Assembly: GCA_025331565.1 (NCBI GenBank)
Contig: JAFREQ010000025.1
Span: 3,578,078 to 3,642,077, forward strand
From: Holacanthus passer
Lineage: Eukaryota; Chordata; Actinopteri; Pomacanthidae
Reading direction: 5' to 3'
DNA length: 64,000 bases
Under the pieces are notes generated by a model, which searched no databases, was not told the origin of the DNA, and saw only the letters and a list, made by a program, of their open reading frames with translations. This document shows positions 14,201 through 26,950 of the stretch, in pieces. Positions within the stretch are counted from its first letter, which is position 1. Every line of letters starts with the position of its first letter. The position numbers and the translations under genes are program-made.

Positions 14201-17200
14201 ACATTCGGCTCGCCACTCCTCCACTTTTTCTCACCCCATTGGCCCGATAATAAGCAGGGACATGTTTTCCGAGGATGGAAATTTTCTGTGTTTCATCTTC
14301 CCTTTCGTGCAAATGCTCCGTCACCCCCCCTGCGTACACTTCAAACTTTCTACAGTATCCTCAGGCAAAATATTTGTGTTCATACTGATAGTTGAGCTTC
14401 ATCTTTGTCCTCTGTTTTCGCTACCTTACAGCAAGACAACTGCTTCGGCAGCCCTCCTCCATCACCCCCTCTCCCTCGCCATTTGGTGTTTGCCCTGAGT
14501 TATGTTTTAGAGGGATATTTCAGCTTTTTTTTTACAAGACGTTTCTATTTATAATGAGCTGGGAGTCATTTCAGTCCATCCGCAAAAAAAAGAAAAAAAG
14601 AAGAAAAAAAAGCCATTACACCAGTGTTTTTCAAAAGCTTTTTGGCCGGAAATTCTAGAGAAAGCGAAAAGAGCTATTTGAGACATTTTTCCAAAACACA
14701 TCAGCTGAAGCTCGATCCAGAGTCAAATGATTGAGTAGTCTGGATCGCTGCGTCACAGGTTTGCCTCGCTGTGTAATGACTCGCCTTAATTACAGCTGAG
14801 AGGTTGTGAGGTTTTACTTATACAGAGATAAAACCACCATAAAAAACGTCTCAATGGAATAGTTTGCTCTCTGTATTTTCTGTCTTAGCCAAGAGTCAGA
14901 TGAGAAGATTGATGCTACTCTCGTGTCTCTTAGCCTATCATAAAGGCTGAAAACAGCTAGCTCTGTCCAAAGGTAAAAAGGTAAAATAAATAAAAAAACA
15001 GCCTACCAGCACATTTAAAGCTCACTAATTAACACGTTACATCTCTTTTCTTAAAGAACTAAAACTGGAGTGTATAACAAGTTGTTGTTTAACAGAGTGC
15101 TATTTCTTGCACTCTGACTTCAGAGACTCCAGGAAATTGCTTTTACACTTGTCTTTTTGTTTGGGTAAAACAAACAATATATACTGTGTTAATTAGCGAG
15201 CTTTAAAGGTGCTGGTAGGTGAGTTAAGTGTTGAACAAACAGGCATCATAGTAAACTTCTCGTCTAACTTTCGAAAGCGAATAAGCCTTATTTTCCAAAA
15301 TTGTGAAATATTTCCTCGATGTGTTCGGAGAGGAACAAGGGATATGATGATGGATGTAGGTCCTATATACAATCTTCCTTCATCTCTGTTTTTGTCTTCA
15401 CCAACTCAGGAGACAAATATTTTCTCTGTAGCAGCTGTTGTGCTCTGCTTTGTTCACCAGCTAACATTGTCTGTTATTTGGTTCTCTGCTCAATGAGAGT
15501 GAACCAAAACGGAACAGCTGCAGGATATAAAACCAAAACAATGAGCTGAAAGACACTAAAAAGCTCTACAGCGCTGAAGGGAACTGCAAAGCTACACCTT
15601 TCACATTGGGCCTACATGTACCATTTGATCCATTATTCATCTAAAAACACTGAATCGTGCAGCTTTAAAACCAGATTGTTTTTCTCTCTGTGGCTGACAC
15701 TGATTATAAATGTCGATATTCAGCAAGTTGGGAGTGAAAGATCATGCTTGACCTTGGAATTAGTCTGTCAACGTTAGTGATCGAAAGGCTACTTGATGTG
15801 AATTCAAATGTAGAGTGTAGGTATGCTGACATAAGACTCAAATGAATCGTTTCTAAAATATTTAGAAAGTGCACAAAAAATGCAGTTCAATAGAGATAAA
15901 AGAAAAGCTGTAGTTACTTCAATTGTGGTCAGAAGCTCTTACAAATTCTATCTCAGGAATCAAACAACAGTGAAAGTGTATAAATGTGCCGAAAGGTTAT
16001 TCAGTGTGTTACATCCATTACAGAGTAGAAATGTTTAAAGCCGCTGAGAAAACCTGTAGTCGGCTCTGTTGACTCTCAGACCATCACTCCTCAACAACAC
16101 CTCAATCTCACCCCCCTCCCCTCCGTGACCCTCTCCTACCTGGTAAAAGGCTCTGAGGTGCCGATTTAAAATAGAAAAGTTCTGGACTCTGAGCATGTGA
16201 TCGTCTCTCTCGCTGTCGTACAGCCGCTCCACTTTGGGGTTCGGGTCTCTGGGACAAACACAGAAAAGACACAGCGGTGAATTAACTTCAGCTTGACCAA
16301 ATGGCCCAGCATCTCCAGATGAGAAATCCTTATGCAACAGTGCATTTAAGCAGAGAGCGAATAAAATTTTAATGAGCCTGAGAAGCAGGCAGTGAGAATC
16401 CACATGCAATGGTTGAAATAACGTGGCTTAGGTCAGGCCAAATTAATCAGCTGTTCGGCAAATACTGACTAAGATCTTGTCTTGCCAGTTGAGAGAGAAC
16501 AGGCTTTATCCTGCTGAAATTTGAACATGAAGATTAGGAATTCAATAAGATGACTAACAGGCTGGCACATATGCAGAAGCCCATTTTATGATTCACTGGA
16601 AATTAGTGGCAAATATGAATGGGTCATTCATTTGTACCATCCTTTCACACAGGCTGCAGAACAATGCGAGGTGACAAAAGGGAATGAGATGAATGCAAGT
16701 ACAGAACAAAACTAACAATGGCGATGCTAACATGCTGATGTTAAGAAGGTATGTTTGGTTTGGTATGTTAGTGTGCTGACATTTGTTTATCATAAAACAA
16801 AGATTCGGATACATAACAATGTTGACATGATGAAGGCACTAGATTACATGTCAGGGGATTACCAAAGTGATTACAATTCATTTGAGGGGGGTGAATGTGT
16901 ATATGTCCATCCATCCTTTAGTTGTTGAGACATTTCATTAAACAATACAAAAGTGAATCTAATAGAAGGAACATCAGACGATCACCAAAGTCAGAAGGTT
17001 CAGCCTCTGAGGACCATGAATGTCTGTAAAAAATATTTCATGGCAATCCATTTCATTTCAGTCTGGACCAAAGCGGTGGACCAGGACTGCCAAGATGAAT
17101 GCAGCTAACATGGCTAAAAATCAAATCATACATCTATTTTAATGCTTTTAAAGGTGAGCTGAGTCTTTCTAACTAATCCAATGCTCTTTTTGTTAAACAC

Positions 17201-18159
17201 AGGTCTGGCCTTGTAACTGGGAAACAAACAAAAAAATGGCTCAGACCGAGTCACACAACACTATTCCAGACAATCAGCAACAGGTGGCGCTCATGTTCGT
17301 GCACAGGACAAGTTGACAACATAAGGCTTTAACATCGACAAGGCTTTCCAACAGTGACCAGACCTCAGAGAGTTGAAAGGCACGAAGACGGAGGTCCTCT
17401 CTGTTTCTGCTTGATAGGTGAGGAACATTAGTGTTGCTATGTTTTGCTGAGGTTGTGTTTGTGATTTGTGCGTCAGGTAACGTTAAATTACAGCGGACTT
17501 TCAAGTTGTGATGTTCACTACAGTAGTAGGAGGGTTGTGAGTATCTCTGTTGGTTCTGGGAAACTGTCTCATCCTCTCTGCATGAGCAGCATGTCAGTGA
17601 ATTTGGGAGGTGTAGTTTCTGAAGGAGGGATGTATTTGTTTGAGCATTGAGTTTCAACAATCCTCCACCCAACTTTAAATGGTCCTTCATTCAAATTCTT
17701 TTAGTTTAATTGAAGAAAGGGTTGTGGGCCCAGCTCCACATTTTTTAACTTATTATTAAAACCCAAGGCCAATTTTTTTTAACTAACTGCAAGGTTAAAC
17801 GTGTCTTTTTTCTGTTTTCCACATTCAATGTTCCCACAAAATTAATACTTTAGGCTGTTTTATTTTTATTTTTACATGACAGATGGACTGGGAAATGACC
17901 TCACATGTTCATCCCATTAGTTCTTATTTTCCCTTGTCTAGTGGTCACTTCTATTGCAGCCAGAGAATAGCCACAAGGCAATGAAGCAAGAAAATCTTAA
18001 TCAATCTTACATGATCCTCATGACCTCATTGAGGAAAATCCCGTTGGTCAGCCTTATGTAGCGATTCCGGGCACTCTGGGAAATTGAGTTTACTTCCATG
18101 TACTGGCTGTAGAGCGGGACGCCGTCCTCCGTCTCCAGCATCTTCTCAAACAGCTGAAC
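1272..18159 (-). CDS. ccdc88b: CCDC88B-like HOOK/coiled-coil protein, partial (13 internal exons)
   Basis: Member of the Girdin/Daple/CCDC88B family: an N-terminal HOOK (calponin-homology-like) domain followed by long coiled coils, linking microtubules or dynein to membranes and signalling. Exons in transcript order: 18011-18159, 16140-16248, 10136-10205, 9886-9944, 8832-8915, 7815-7955, 6113-6255, 5615-5696, 4765-4923, 2469-2615, 2073-2229, 1720-1835, 1272-1340. All junctions keep frame. The HOOK part reads LNEVMRIIDPNPKVERL, then LQ-type LILMPLPNVAILGQDP and ELRRLLLLILGCAVQ, then CEKKETFIQQIQSL, each a family hallmark. The coiled coil includes LALQLADSKAKLRRLKQQL and ETKALLEGQLADARARC, which I judge nearest to CCDC88B (human 11q13.1) rather than CCDC88A/C. 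The exon with the start codon was not found, and the C-terminal half is outside the window. About 500 residues are visible. Confidence 0.85.
2235..2270. repeat. (CA)n microsatellite
   Basis: CA dinucleotide run immediately upstream (minus strand) of a ccdc88b acceptor. On the minus strand it forms part of the GT-rich tract before the exon. Confidence 0.85.
7618..7790. repeat. Dispersed fish repeat fragment
   Basis: Contains the segments about TTAGATGAGAAGATTGATA and GGTATCAATGTCCTCATCTAACTCTCAGC that I recognise from a very common percomorph interspersed repeat. The two halves are partly inverted copies of each other. Family name is not assigned. It lies in a ccdc88b intron just before the exon at 7815. 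Confidence 0.6.
9655..9785. repeat. Degraded dispersed fish repeat
   Basis: Shares phrases with the repeat at 16,690-17,105: GGGGATCACCAAAGTCAT, a 'CAGTCTTTGGAGACCA' segment, and a terminal 'CTGAACCAAAGTGTTGGA'. Recognised as a common percomorph repeat; this copy is diverged. Confidence 0.55.
12955..13480. repeat. Degenerate AGAAT/AGAAC pentamer satellite
   Basis: About 520 bp built from loosely repeating units of the type TAGAA, ACAGA and ATAGA, purine-rich on the plus strand. It creates an artefactual 144-codon minus-strand open frame rich in Phe, Ser, Leu and Ile. Confidence 0.85.
13679..13710. repeat. (CA)n microsatellite
   Basis: About 15 CA units. A poly-A run follows at about 13,746. 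Confidence 0.85.
14850..15345. repeat. Dispersed fish repeat with long internal inverted arms
   Basis: Carries the AGTCAGATGAGAAGATTGATG phrase also seen at 7.6 kb. Two 34-nt arms (15,002-15,035 and 15,186-15,219) are inverted copies with two mismatches. Probably a pair of inverted insertions or a foldback element. Confidence 0.55.
16690..17105. repeat. Common percomorph interspersed repeat
   Basis: Contains, in order, GATGCTAACATGCTGATGTTA, CAGGGGATTACCAAAGTGAT, ATCCTTTAGTTGTTGAGACATTTCA, a 'GAGGACCATGAATGTCTGTA' segment, TTTCATGGCAATCCAT and GTCTGGACCAAAGCGGTGGACC. I recognise this string of phrases as a high-copy percomorph repeat. It lies in the first visible ccdc88b intron. Confidence 0.75.
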
Positions 18160-21100
18160 CTGCGAGAGACAGAGAGGGAATATGATGTGAATGTGTGGAG
18201 AAATGCATGAGTGTGTACCAGGAGGTGGACGAAGACGAGGAAGACAGAAAAACAGGTACAGAGAGAGGGACAAGGAGGGAGATGGAGAGGGGCAAACATT
18301 TTCACACAGGAAGCCACTTGAGTCGGCGCACCTGTCTGGACAGGTGGGATCTGTGCTCTCACACTGGGAAGCACTTCACAGTGACAGGCAGCCAAGCAGG
18401 ACCGCAGCCAAGGTCTCTCTCTCTCTCCCTCTCTCTCTCTGTCTGGCTGTGCCAATGCAAACTGCAGTATAATGAGGTTTATTCCCACCTGTACCTTCTA
18501 AAAACTGCACTGTCTGTAAACAGAGTAACAAGCTCGAGTTGGTGGAGCTGATAAGGTGAGGCAGGGTGGCTCGAGACCCTGTGCGACAGGGTAAACACGG
18601 AGCGCTTTCAGTGGACGTCCTTCAGTATATGTGATGCAGGGTGAAAGCTCTCGTGGCAGTGAACAACGTCCCCGCTGAAGTGCCCTCGAGCAAACACTCC
18701 AGCTGCAGGCATCCTGTTGAACCTGACCTCTGACCTCCTCTTTGTAGGAGGGCAATAACAAAGTGAATTCCCCTACAAGGTTCAGCACAGTATCACATTA
18801 TATCATAAATACTGTTCATTGACCAGAAGGGGGGAAAAAATCCCCCCAGGGCTGATTGTTCTCCCATGTGGAAAACCCAGCTGGAAATTCAGTCTGTTAC
18901 AAACCCAACAAATCCTCAACAGACTTCAGTGACTATACTCTTGAATACACAGTAGATAGATTGTATTATTTTCAAATCAGAGACAGCCCAAGGACACGGA
19001 AGTTTCAAGGCTAGGAGGAAAAAAAAAAAAGCTGGTCATTAAGAGGCAAGGGAAGCTGCCAAAAGGAGAAGTTGGGTGTTTGTTTTTCTGTACACAACAG
19101 AACAAAGCCGTATCTAGGATATTTGTTTTTATTTTTATTCATTTATTTTGCTTTCTTATTTTCATATTCATGTGAGTGAATAGAACGTATACTGCTGTAT
19201 AAAAGAAGTATTTGTGAATGGAAATGATAATAAGTATAATATATATAAGATATAGATATAGAACTTGTGTCCATGGTGAATTTCTACACATTTTTAACAC
19301 ATTTTTATTCTCTTCTCTCTGTCTCTAGAAATAATGACCTTTCCTCTAACTGAAAGTGATAAATGATAAATGACATACCCATTGCACCAACGCACTTCCC
19401 ATGAATTCCTCTATTATCTCCATGACGTTAGAGTCCATTGTTGTGGTAGGAAGAGCTGCACAGAAACACTACACAGAAGACAGCTAATTAAAAAGTACTA
19501 TCAGCACCATGCATGTAATGAATCAGGGGCAGAGGATCCATCTTGTGTGAAGTGAAGTACTTTGACATTTGTTTCCCCTCCCTCCACCTCTCTGTCTCTT
19601 CCTCTATCTGTGCGTCAGTTTCATTGCAAAACCACAACCGGAATTTTCAAAACGTACATGTTGCCTTTTTTCTGAAGCTGACTTCATCACAAACCCTCCA
19701 CGCACACAGCAGCTTCACCTACAGAAGATCAACCTTTAAAGATACTGTGTAAGTCTGAGAATATAAAATATGGCATGAATGAGTATTGAGGTTTGTGCAA
19801 ATAATAAATAATAAATAAATAATCTGGCTCATTATGGCAATTGTTTTTAATCAATGTTGTCTGTATGTACAAATATTTACATGCATTTGACTTTATTTTA
19901 CAAACAGCATTGAAACACATGTTGCATATGTGAATTACATTTTTAAAGAGCTTAAGAAAAGGTTGATGCTCCTCAATAACTTACTGGTTTTTCCCATGAA
20001 TATGACGGTTTTTATCGCAGTTAATAAAGTTTCCAGAGCCGCGGTGTTGCCAGTTCTGCTTCAAGTCCGCATTTAAACGTATTCAAACCAGATTCAAGCA
20101 CTGTGCAACAGCGAACTCTGGTGGTTTAAAATGGAAGTTCATGTTTGTCTATTTAAAAATGCATTACATCATTATTTCTATAAAACAAAATCAGTGGGGG
20201 GAGTGCAAGCTGCCCTGCTTATATTTTAATGCTGCACTTCCTGTAGTGTGAAGACTATTTTCAGAAATGATCTCTGTCTCTGCAGAACAACATGTGCCAT
20301 TTTGTAGAGACTCATTCTAGCTGGGCCATGAGTTTATAGTATTTTATTATTATTAAAGTGATGTGTTTACAGTCATATGTATCCTCATTAGGTGTCCTCT
20401 TTCACTGTCATTGAAGAAACTGACTATGAAAAAATGCTGGCAAATTAATTTAGGTTTATTTCTGTCTCAAATATTCACTTTTAATTTTATAAGAAAACTA
20501 ACTGCGGTGACTAACTTTTAACATCCTGTTGTGTCACTGTAATATTAATCATTTAATTATCATGGGTAATATGTTTAAATAAAGAAACCAAATGTCCAAA
20601 CTCACTCACTTAATCAACCTCTGCAGCCTGTGTTTTATAATTAAAGAACATGTCCAAGCATTTTATCTGCTTGTTATGAATAAAATAAAACATTCATTGA
20701 CCTTATTCAATGACAGAGTTTTATTTAAGAAGAATGAGCACACATTGATAGACCTGCAGGTAGGACAGATCATCATGATGTATTCTCTGCAAATATAAAG
20801 CCTTTAAAAACTGTTGTGCTTTATAAAATAACCTCCATCATGTTAGTGATATGAGTGTGCTGTTGAGTGTGTGCGGTCTGTGTGTGCCCATACTGCTTGT
20901 GCAGCAGTTCTGGGATTAACTATACCAGGATTATCAGATTGTTTCAGAGCCGCCCGAATAGACAAGATGACAGCTTCATATAGGACACCACACTCACACG
21001 CACATATACGCACAAACACACACACTTAATCCAACTCTCCTTGCTGAACTCAGATAACCCACACTCAGGGAATTCGCCCCTCTATTATGTTAAGTGTACA

Positions 21101-21680
21101 AAAGGAAGCAGACGCTACTTAGCAGTTAAAAACTTCTACCTTTAATATATAATTCATGTTTCCATTTTTAACAGGTTCCTAAGCATTTCATTGCAGTTTA
21201 GTACAAATGCTACAGCTGAATGATGAATAATACAAATGCAAACAGGATGAACATGAGCATTATGTGGCCGTACCAAAACTGAGCCAAATGTCAAATCGTT
21301 TTAGATATGTGTCTGTGTGTATGTGTGTGTGTATGTGTGTGCTACACTCATTTAAACAGAATGTACTCTCTTCTAGTTACTACAAAAGGTACTACACATC
21401 TCCTGACCAGGTTCTCTGATGGTTACACATTCATGAGGTCCTGCGTCGAGGAGATGTTTGTTCTGGTGTCTGTGCAGGGCCTGATAAGATTCCCTCTGTG
21501 TTGCCTTGTTTTGGCCATGTGACTGCTGCATTGGTGGAGCGTAAATGAAAGCCTAACTTGTCAAAACCCAACAGGTGTTCTACCTGCCATCAGTCACCTC
21601 ACACAACCAAGAAACCTCAGATACACCCCCCACCCCCTGCATCCATTCCTCCTCAGCTCCTATTTAAATCATTTTCTCCT
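18160..21680. other. Intergenic or 5' region of ccdc88b
   Basis: Lies between the first visible ccdc88b exon and the rom1 stop codon. The start exon of ccdc88b is expected here or nearby but I could not identify it. Contains a CT-rich run at 18,410-18,445 and a GT-rich patch at 21,308-21,345. No gene is supported, and the short open frames lack family similarity. Confidence 0.4.
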
Positions 21681-24600
21681 CTAGCTGGCAGGAGTCGGGG
21701 AAGCAGCCTTCTCCGTATCGGCGCCCTTCTCGCCGTCTGCGGCCTCAGGGGACTTTTCAGCAGCGCTGGGGTCAACCTGCCCGAACTTCAACATGGTGAG
21801 GACATTGGCTTTGAGTTCTTCAAAGGTTTCCTTCACTCCCTTCTCCAGGATATAACCCTCACTGTCTCCTGTCGGGTCCTCCAGAGCCATGGCTGCTTCC
21901 ACGGCAGTCTGCAGGTACCGCAGGCTCAGAAGCACTGACATCTGGATGGAAAGATGCAAGAAAGGTGATCATAAAAACTGCATCTAAAATCAGTATCAAC
22001 ATGCAGTGTTTGTCACCAAATGAGATCAGGTGTGATAGGCTGATGAAATGTCTAAAGAGCAGCATCAACTTTGTTATTCATTAACACATTATAAAAAAGA
22101 AGTGTTTACAACTTCTGGCCATGAATATATTCATTCATTCAATATATCAACAACTCATTAACTGTGATTAACCCCAGCTACTTTAAACATAAATTCCCAT
22201 TCCCTTGCAATGAACAAATACGTTTTTTTCTGATTCTGATTCTGATACTAAAAATATTCAAATCTTTATGAAATTATTGGTTAAGGACTATGTGAAAGTT
22301 ACTATGTGTTTGTGTGTTTATTATTTTTGTGTATTTATTATTTTTATTTTTATTTTTTTTTTATTGTAGAATGGGGGTAAAATTATTATTATATCAACAT
22401 ATTACTACTAGCTGTTAATGTTAAGGTTAGGGTACACTATCTTTAAGTCTCCAGTTTCTTTTCTAAAAAGTAAGGAAAATACGCCCAATTATTTTCACGC
22501 AGTCCCTTACACAAACTTTGGCATCCAAGCAATGAGGAGAAAACACTGCTGCAGTCCAAATAAAGCAAAATAAATAAGCTGAGACACAGTCGGTGATGCA
22601 CAACATATTTTTGTTTTCATCTCATGCTTCCTCTTCCCTCTTTTGTTTGATCTCGGCCTACATAATTCAAAGGCGGCTGTGGATTTTGCTTGAAAATCGG
22701 ATGAGACCTGCACTTCAGCTTAAGGCCTTGTTAACTCCTCACATGGCGGCCTTGTATTCACCCGCATGATGGACTAGAAAAAACACCACAGTGAGCTGCT
22801 GCATTTTAAAGTATAGACTCTTTGATTAGCTGTAGGCAGTTTGTAATGATGTCCTGTTAGACATGTGTATGAGCTTCCTCTTCCATGTGCCATCAATACT
22901 TAGATATTTGGCCAAGGACTGAAACTGCATGTTTGATTAAAAGACAGAAATCGATGTGTGTCAGTGAGGTTTTCTTTCTGTCAGTTGTCATGACAATGTG
23001 TGCATCAGTACAAAACCGTGATCTAAAATTCTGGAGTTTGTATGTGTGTGTGATTTTGGGCCTAATGTGAAAAACCTATGAGGAGCAAACATCAGAGAAT
23101 TTTAAATATTCAGTTAACAGCAAAGTCACATCAATGAACGCTCTGTGTCTTGGATAAGAACTGTATTTACCACAGTTACACAATAAGTGAAGTGTTGATC
23201 GTGTATCCCACCTGTATTAAGATGACCGACAGCACACCAGGACCGGTTGAATTCATCAGGTCCATGTAGTAGTCGATCAGAGCCTGCCTACAGCCGCGGT
23301 TGTACAGGTTGAGTTCCTCCGCTTGGTAGTCGTAGCTGTGGTGGGCGCTGTTGTCGGTCAGCTGGTACTGCAGGCAGGGGCGAGGGGAGGCGGGGTTACA
23401 GCAGCTGAAAGGAACGCCATCCAACAGGTAACGGCCATCTACATTACTCCGGATACGGCTGGAAAACATGATGGAAAAAGATTACAGGAGAAGAGCAAGA
23501 GGAGAGACAAAGGAATGAAGAAAAGTTGAGAAGGTAGAAGGTGGATTCATTCTATTGGAGGTGAAGCACAGATAAAGGTCTGACTTTTAGATCAATAAAC
23601 ACTTAACGTTAGTGAGAAATGAGCGGTGCCTCTATACAAGTGTCATCATGTCATTACCTCTCTGTTTACTCATTCCTTTTCACTTATTTCATCTTTGACC
23701 AACCTTTCTCTGCTTGCTTTATAACCAACCTTTCCATCCATTTCTGTCGTTCGCTTCAAAAGTAAAGGCCAGATCTATTTTTAATACACTCTGCCTTCAC
23801 ATCATTCTTTTCTCTCGACCACCCTCCATTCTTTCTCTAACATATTGTGTGACCTTTTTGGGTGTGAAGTCCACTCATCTGTCATTCATCTAGACCTCTA
23901 TTTCCGTCTCTTCTCTTTCCTTCATACCCCCCTCATCAATCCATTGTCTTCTCTTTCTAGTTCGTCATCTCACCTCCCTCCATCCCATAATCTAATTCCT
24001 GCATTGTGATTCACTCACTCCTTGACGTCCTTGGAAGTGAAGTCCAGGTATCTGTTGCTGATCCACTGAACTTCAAACCAATCCTTAAAGTTGTTGTTTC
24101 CACAACAGCGAAACTCCATCTGCAGACGATCGATGGTCTCTTTCTGAAAACAGCGTCCCGGCACGTCTGTGTCTTTGTAGAACCGAATACCATTTCTCAG
24201 GCCCACCTGACAGTGGAGAGAGAAAGAAGTGGGTGCTTTATCTGATGTTTTCCAGAATGGTGTTTGCTGAAAATACAGCTGATTTCAGTCTAATCTGAAA
24301 CCCCTTTTAATTAAATGTTGATTCTTCTGCATTGTAAATGAATTATTGATTTGAGAACTCCTAATTTTTCAGGTTTCAATGCAACATTTGAAAAAGAGTG
24401 AGAGTTCAAATCTTTCACTATAGTGCTGATTAAATGTGAATCTTTTCTTTTCTTTTAAATATTGATAAATGCACCCCTTTTATATTTATCTGCACCAATT
24501 GCTCATTTGCCATCTAAACTATTTCAGTTTAGGCAGCTTTTCTCTTGTGTTGTGTTTTGCTAGAGGATCTGAAAACACCATGTTGTTATGGGCCATAACT

Positions 24601-26183
24601 CTTAATCACATGGCTGTACTCTACAACCTGACCTGTCACCCTCTAATCATTATACCAGCCTGGTGACCCCACCTTCAGGGACTCCTCCAGGCGTCCTTGC
24701 AGGGCGTAGCTGAGCACCACGACAGCGATGAGCAGACAGCAGATCAATGCAGCTACAGCAAACCAAGCCAGCAGGAAAACTTTCCAACGGGGGAAGCGGC
24801 TTGCATCCAAGGAGTCCTGACACACACGACTGGCAACCCAGTTGGTGCCGATGGAGGCCAGGCCCACCATCATCAGGATGTTGGGCACCACGTGGATCTC
24901 TGTGTTGTCCATCACCTTAAGAAAGGAAGAGCACAGTCAAAGATTACCGCAACATGGGAAGCAGCCAACTGCAGGTCACTTCATCATTTCCTGTACCCAC
25001 TTTAGCTGGTAATAATCCTGCATTCAATTAGCCTTATCTAGTCTAAAAATGACCTTGGCAGCCAGGTGATTCAATTAGTTGCTGATATACTGGATGCAAA
25101 GGCTAATATGGAAATATGGTGACAACTTTAATTAATTGCCCTGGTTACAGCAAAAGTCAATTAGGGACTAAGTTTATTATTGGCTGAGTTTTCAAAAGTA
25201 TGTCAGCCGTAAAAGCACCTTTGCCCCATTGCTGTTTTAAAATTACCATTAAAAAAACTCAGTCCAGATCTGCCACATTCAAACATAATCATCCTGTGAT
25301 GTATTTCCAGCCAAACGTGTTTTAGGACAGATAATCTTGACCTCTGGATGCTCACTGAGAAAAAAATAATTTCCACACCAAGTGGAATAATCAGTTTTGC
25401 CAATGATCTGCACAAGTAAAGAAAGTCCAAATTTGTCTAACAAGCAGACAAGAGGATTCAACTCCTCTCTGCACTAAGTCAATAACACTTTGCTATACAA
25501 CTAAGAGATTGTGGAATCTGGTTTTCTCACTGGAGATCAATAAATATCTGAAGGTCTGTTTTCATGGCCTGCAGCCTTCCTGTGCAGCCCACTGGATGTC
25601 AATACCAAAAATCCAACCTCTCCAAATCAATCAGGGATCAATTTTGCCCAATGACTTGTTGGCTTGAACAAACACACCAGTCTTGTAGAGGTCACGACCT
25701 TCACCTGCTGGTCACGTTACTTAAATTCAATACACGCTGAACAACATTACATAAAAGCATTGTGCACACAACATCCTCATGACTTAACATGCGTGAATGT
25801 GTGTCACTGTGTGTGTGTTTACACTAGTATTTTGTGTGCTGTTTGTCTGTATTTGTGGATTAAGCTTTAGAGCTAAGTTTGAATAAAAGTCAGTGCAGCA
25901 GCACAACAGATTCAGCAAACAACCATGACCAAAAGGCTAAAGTCTGAGCATATCAGTCAGCCTTTCCCTCTATTCTTTAAGCTAACATTTTATTAATTTC
26001 TGTGTGTATGTGAGTATATTTCCTCCCTCGTACCTCAGCCCTACGGAGCAGCTCTGTCTTAAGGTAAAGCCCCAGACAAAAGACAAAGGTCCCACATGTC
26101 ACTGCCAGCCAGGACAGCAGCCACAGGCCCTGGGCCAGACGCACCCGCCGCTGCTGGGTGAACTTCATCTTCAGCAGCACCAT
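21681..26183 (-). CDS. rom1: ROM1/peripherin-2 family photoreceptor tetraspanin (complete, 5 exons)
   Basis: Disc-rim tetraspanin of photoreceptor outer segments that forms homo- and hetero-oligomers shaping disc edges. Exons: 26034-26183, 24673-24915, 24019-24206, 23212-23458, 21681-21941, giving 362 residues (human ROM1 about 351, PRPH2 346). ATG at 26,183 in a good context. It opens MVLLKMKF then RVRLAQGLWLLSW (TM1). TM2 is about residues 58-80, TM3 about 98-122 and TM4 about 265-290. The large second loop has CCG at 165-167, the PGRCF cysteine at 150, and PFSCCNPASPRPC at 210-222. The C terminus holds a GYILEKGVKETFEE segment like the fusion helix of the family, then an acidic, Ala/Lys-rich tail. 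By plain similarity the loop is also close to PRPH2. I chose rom1 because the neighbours match human 11q12-q13; prph2-like is the alternative. Two introns interrupt what is one exon in mammals. Confidence 0.8.
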
Positions 26184-26950
26184 GGCTCACTACCATGCAC
26201 TGAGCCACACAGAGATGTGAGAGAAAGGGAGCAGAATAAGGAGAAAGAAAAAGAAAGTTCAGTAAAGTCTGGTCAAAAATGGAGTGTCAGTCCAGAGGAG
26301 GCCTGCTGCATGTAAAAAGACAAACCCTACAGAGGTCACAAGAGGGTGTTTTCAAGTTGCAGAAACACAGTGGTCAGTGCAGGCCTTGCTATTGTTGCTT
26401 GGTGAGTTATTAGCAGATTGAGCTCATCTAAGTTGTTCCAGGTGGAGGGGATAAGCAGGTAGATCCCTTAGATGGTAAAGGACGCAGTCGACCTCAAGGG
26501 ATAATCCAAAAGCTTTCACTTGGATGCTGAAAATGTCCCAAAAAGATTTTTAGGATCCAAATCTGTGCAGCAAAACCATGGGGAAATGTGAGAAAATTGT
26601 CTAATGAAGCAGTACTGAAGAAAAGAGATATTCTTTTTTCCAGAGATGTCAGATTTTCAGCTCAAGTTGGTTGGTCACACTGCCGGAGCCCCCCTTCAAG
26701 CTGAAACCAAAGATTTCCTCTTCTTGATGTGATGTTGTCTTTTGATGGCGCCCCTCTGGGTCTGTGCATGTGCGGCGCCCCCCTAAACCGCCGTACCCAT
26801 GGTTGGAGGACACAGAGACTGGCCAAAGTCAAGAGTTTGGAACTGTAATCCACCCAACAGAGTCCCTGGGATCCTATTATAGTCCAGGGGCCAATGGGAA
26901 AGCAGGCCAGTGTCTGATCAGCAAACTTGTTCTGATAGATACGTGGCATG
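26184..26950 (-). promoter_or_regulatory. Upstream region of rom1
   Basis: Sequence immediately 5' of the rom1 ATG. It contains TAATCC at about 26,504 and 26,847, the core recognised by CRX/OTX photoreceptor homeodomain factors, and a CCAAT at 26,892. The transcription start site is not determinable from sequence, so this is only a plausible promoter. Confidence 0.3.

Larger units (their letters stand above)
10206..16139. other. Large ccdc88b intron
   Basis: Intron of about 5.9 kb between HOOK-domain exons. No further exon is supported. It contains the AGAAT-type satellite at 12,955-13,480, a (CA)n run at about 13,679-13,709, and the inverted repeat at 15,002-15,219. Several long minus-strand open frames here are repeat artefacts. 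Confidence 0.6.

Noticed and set aside
18191..18551. Overlapping 93- and 118-codon plus-strand frames
   Set aside because: Antisense to and upstream of a ccdc88b exon, and extending through a CT-rich run; no similarity.
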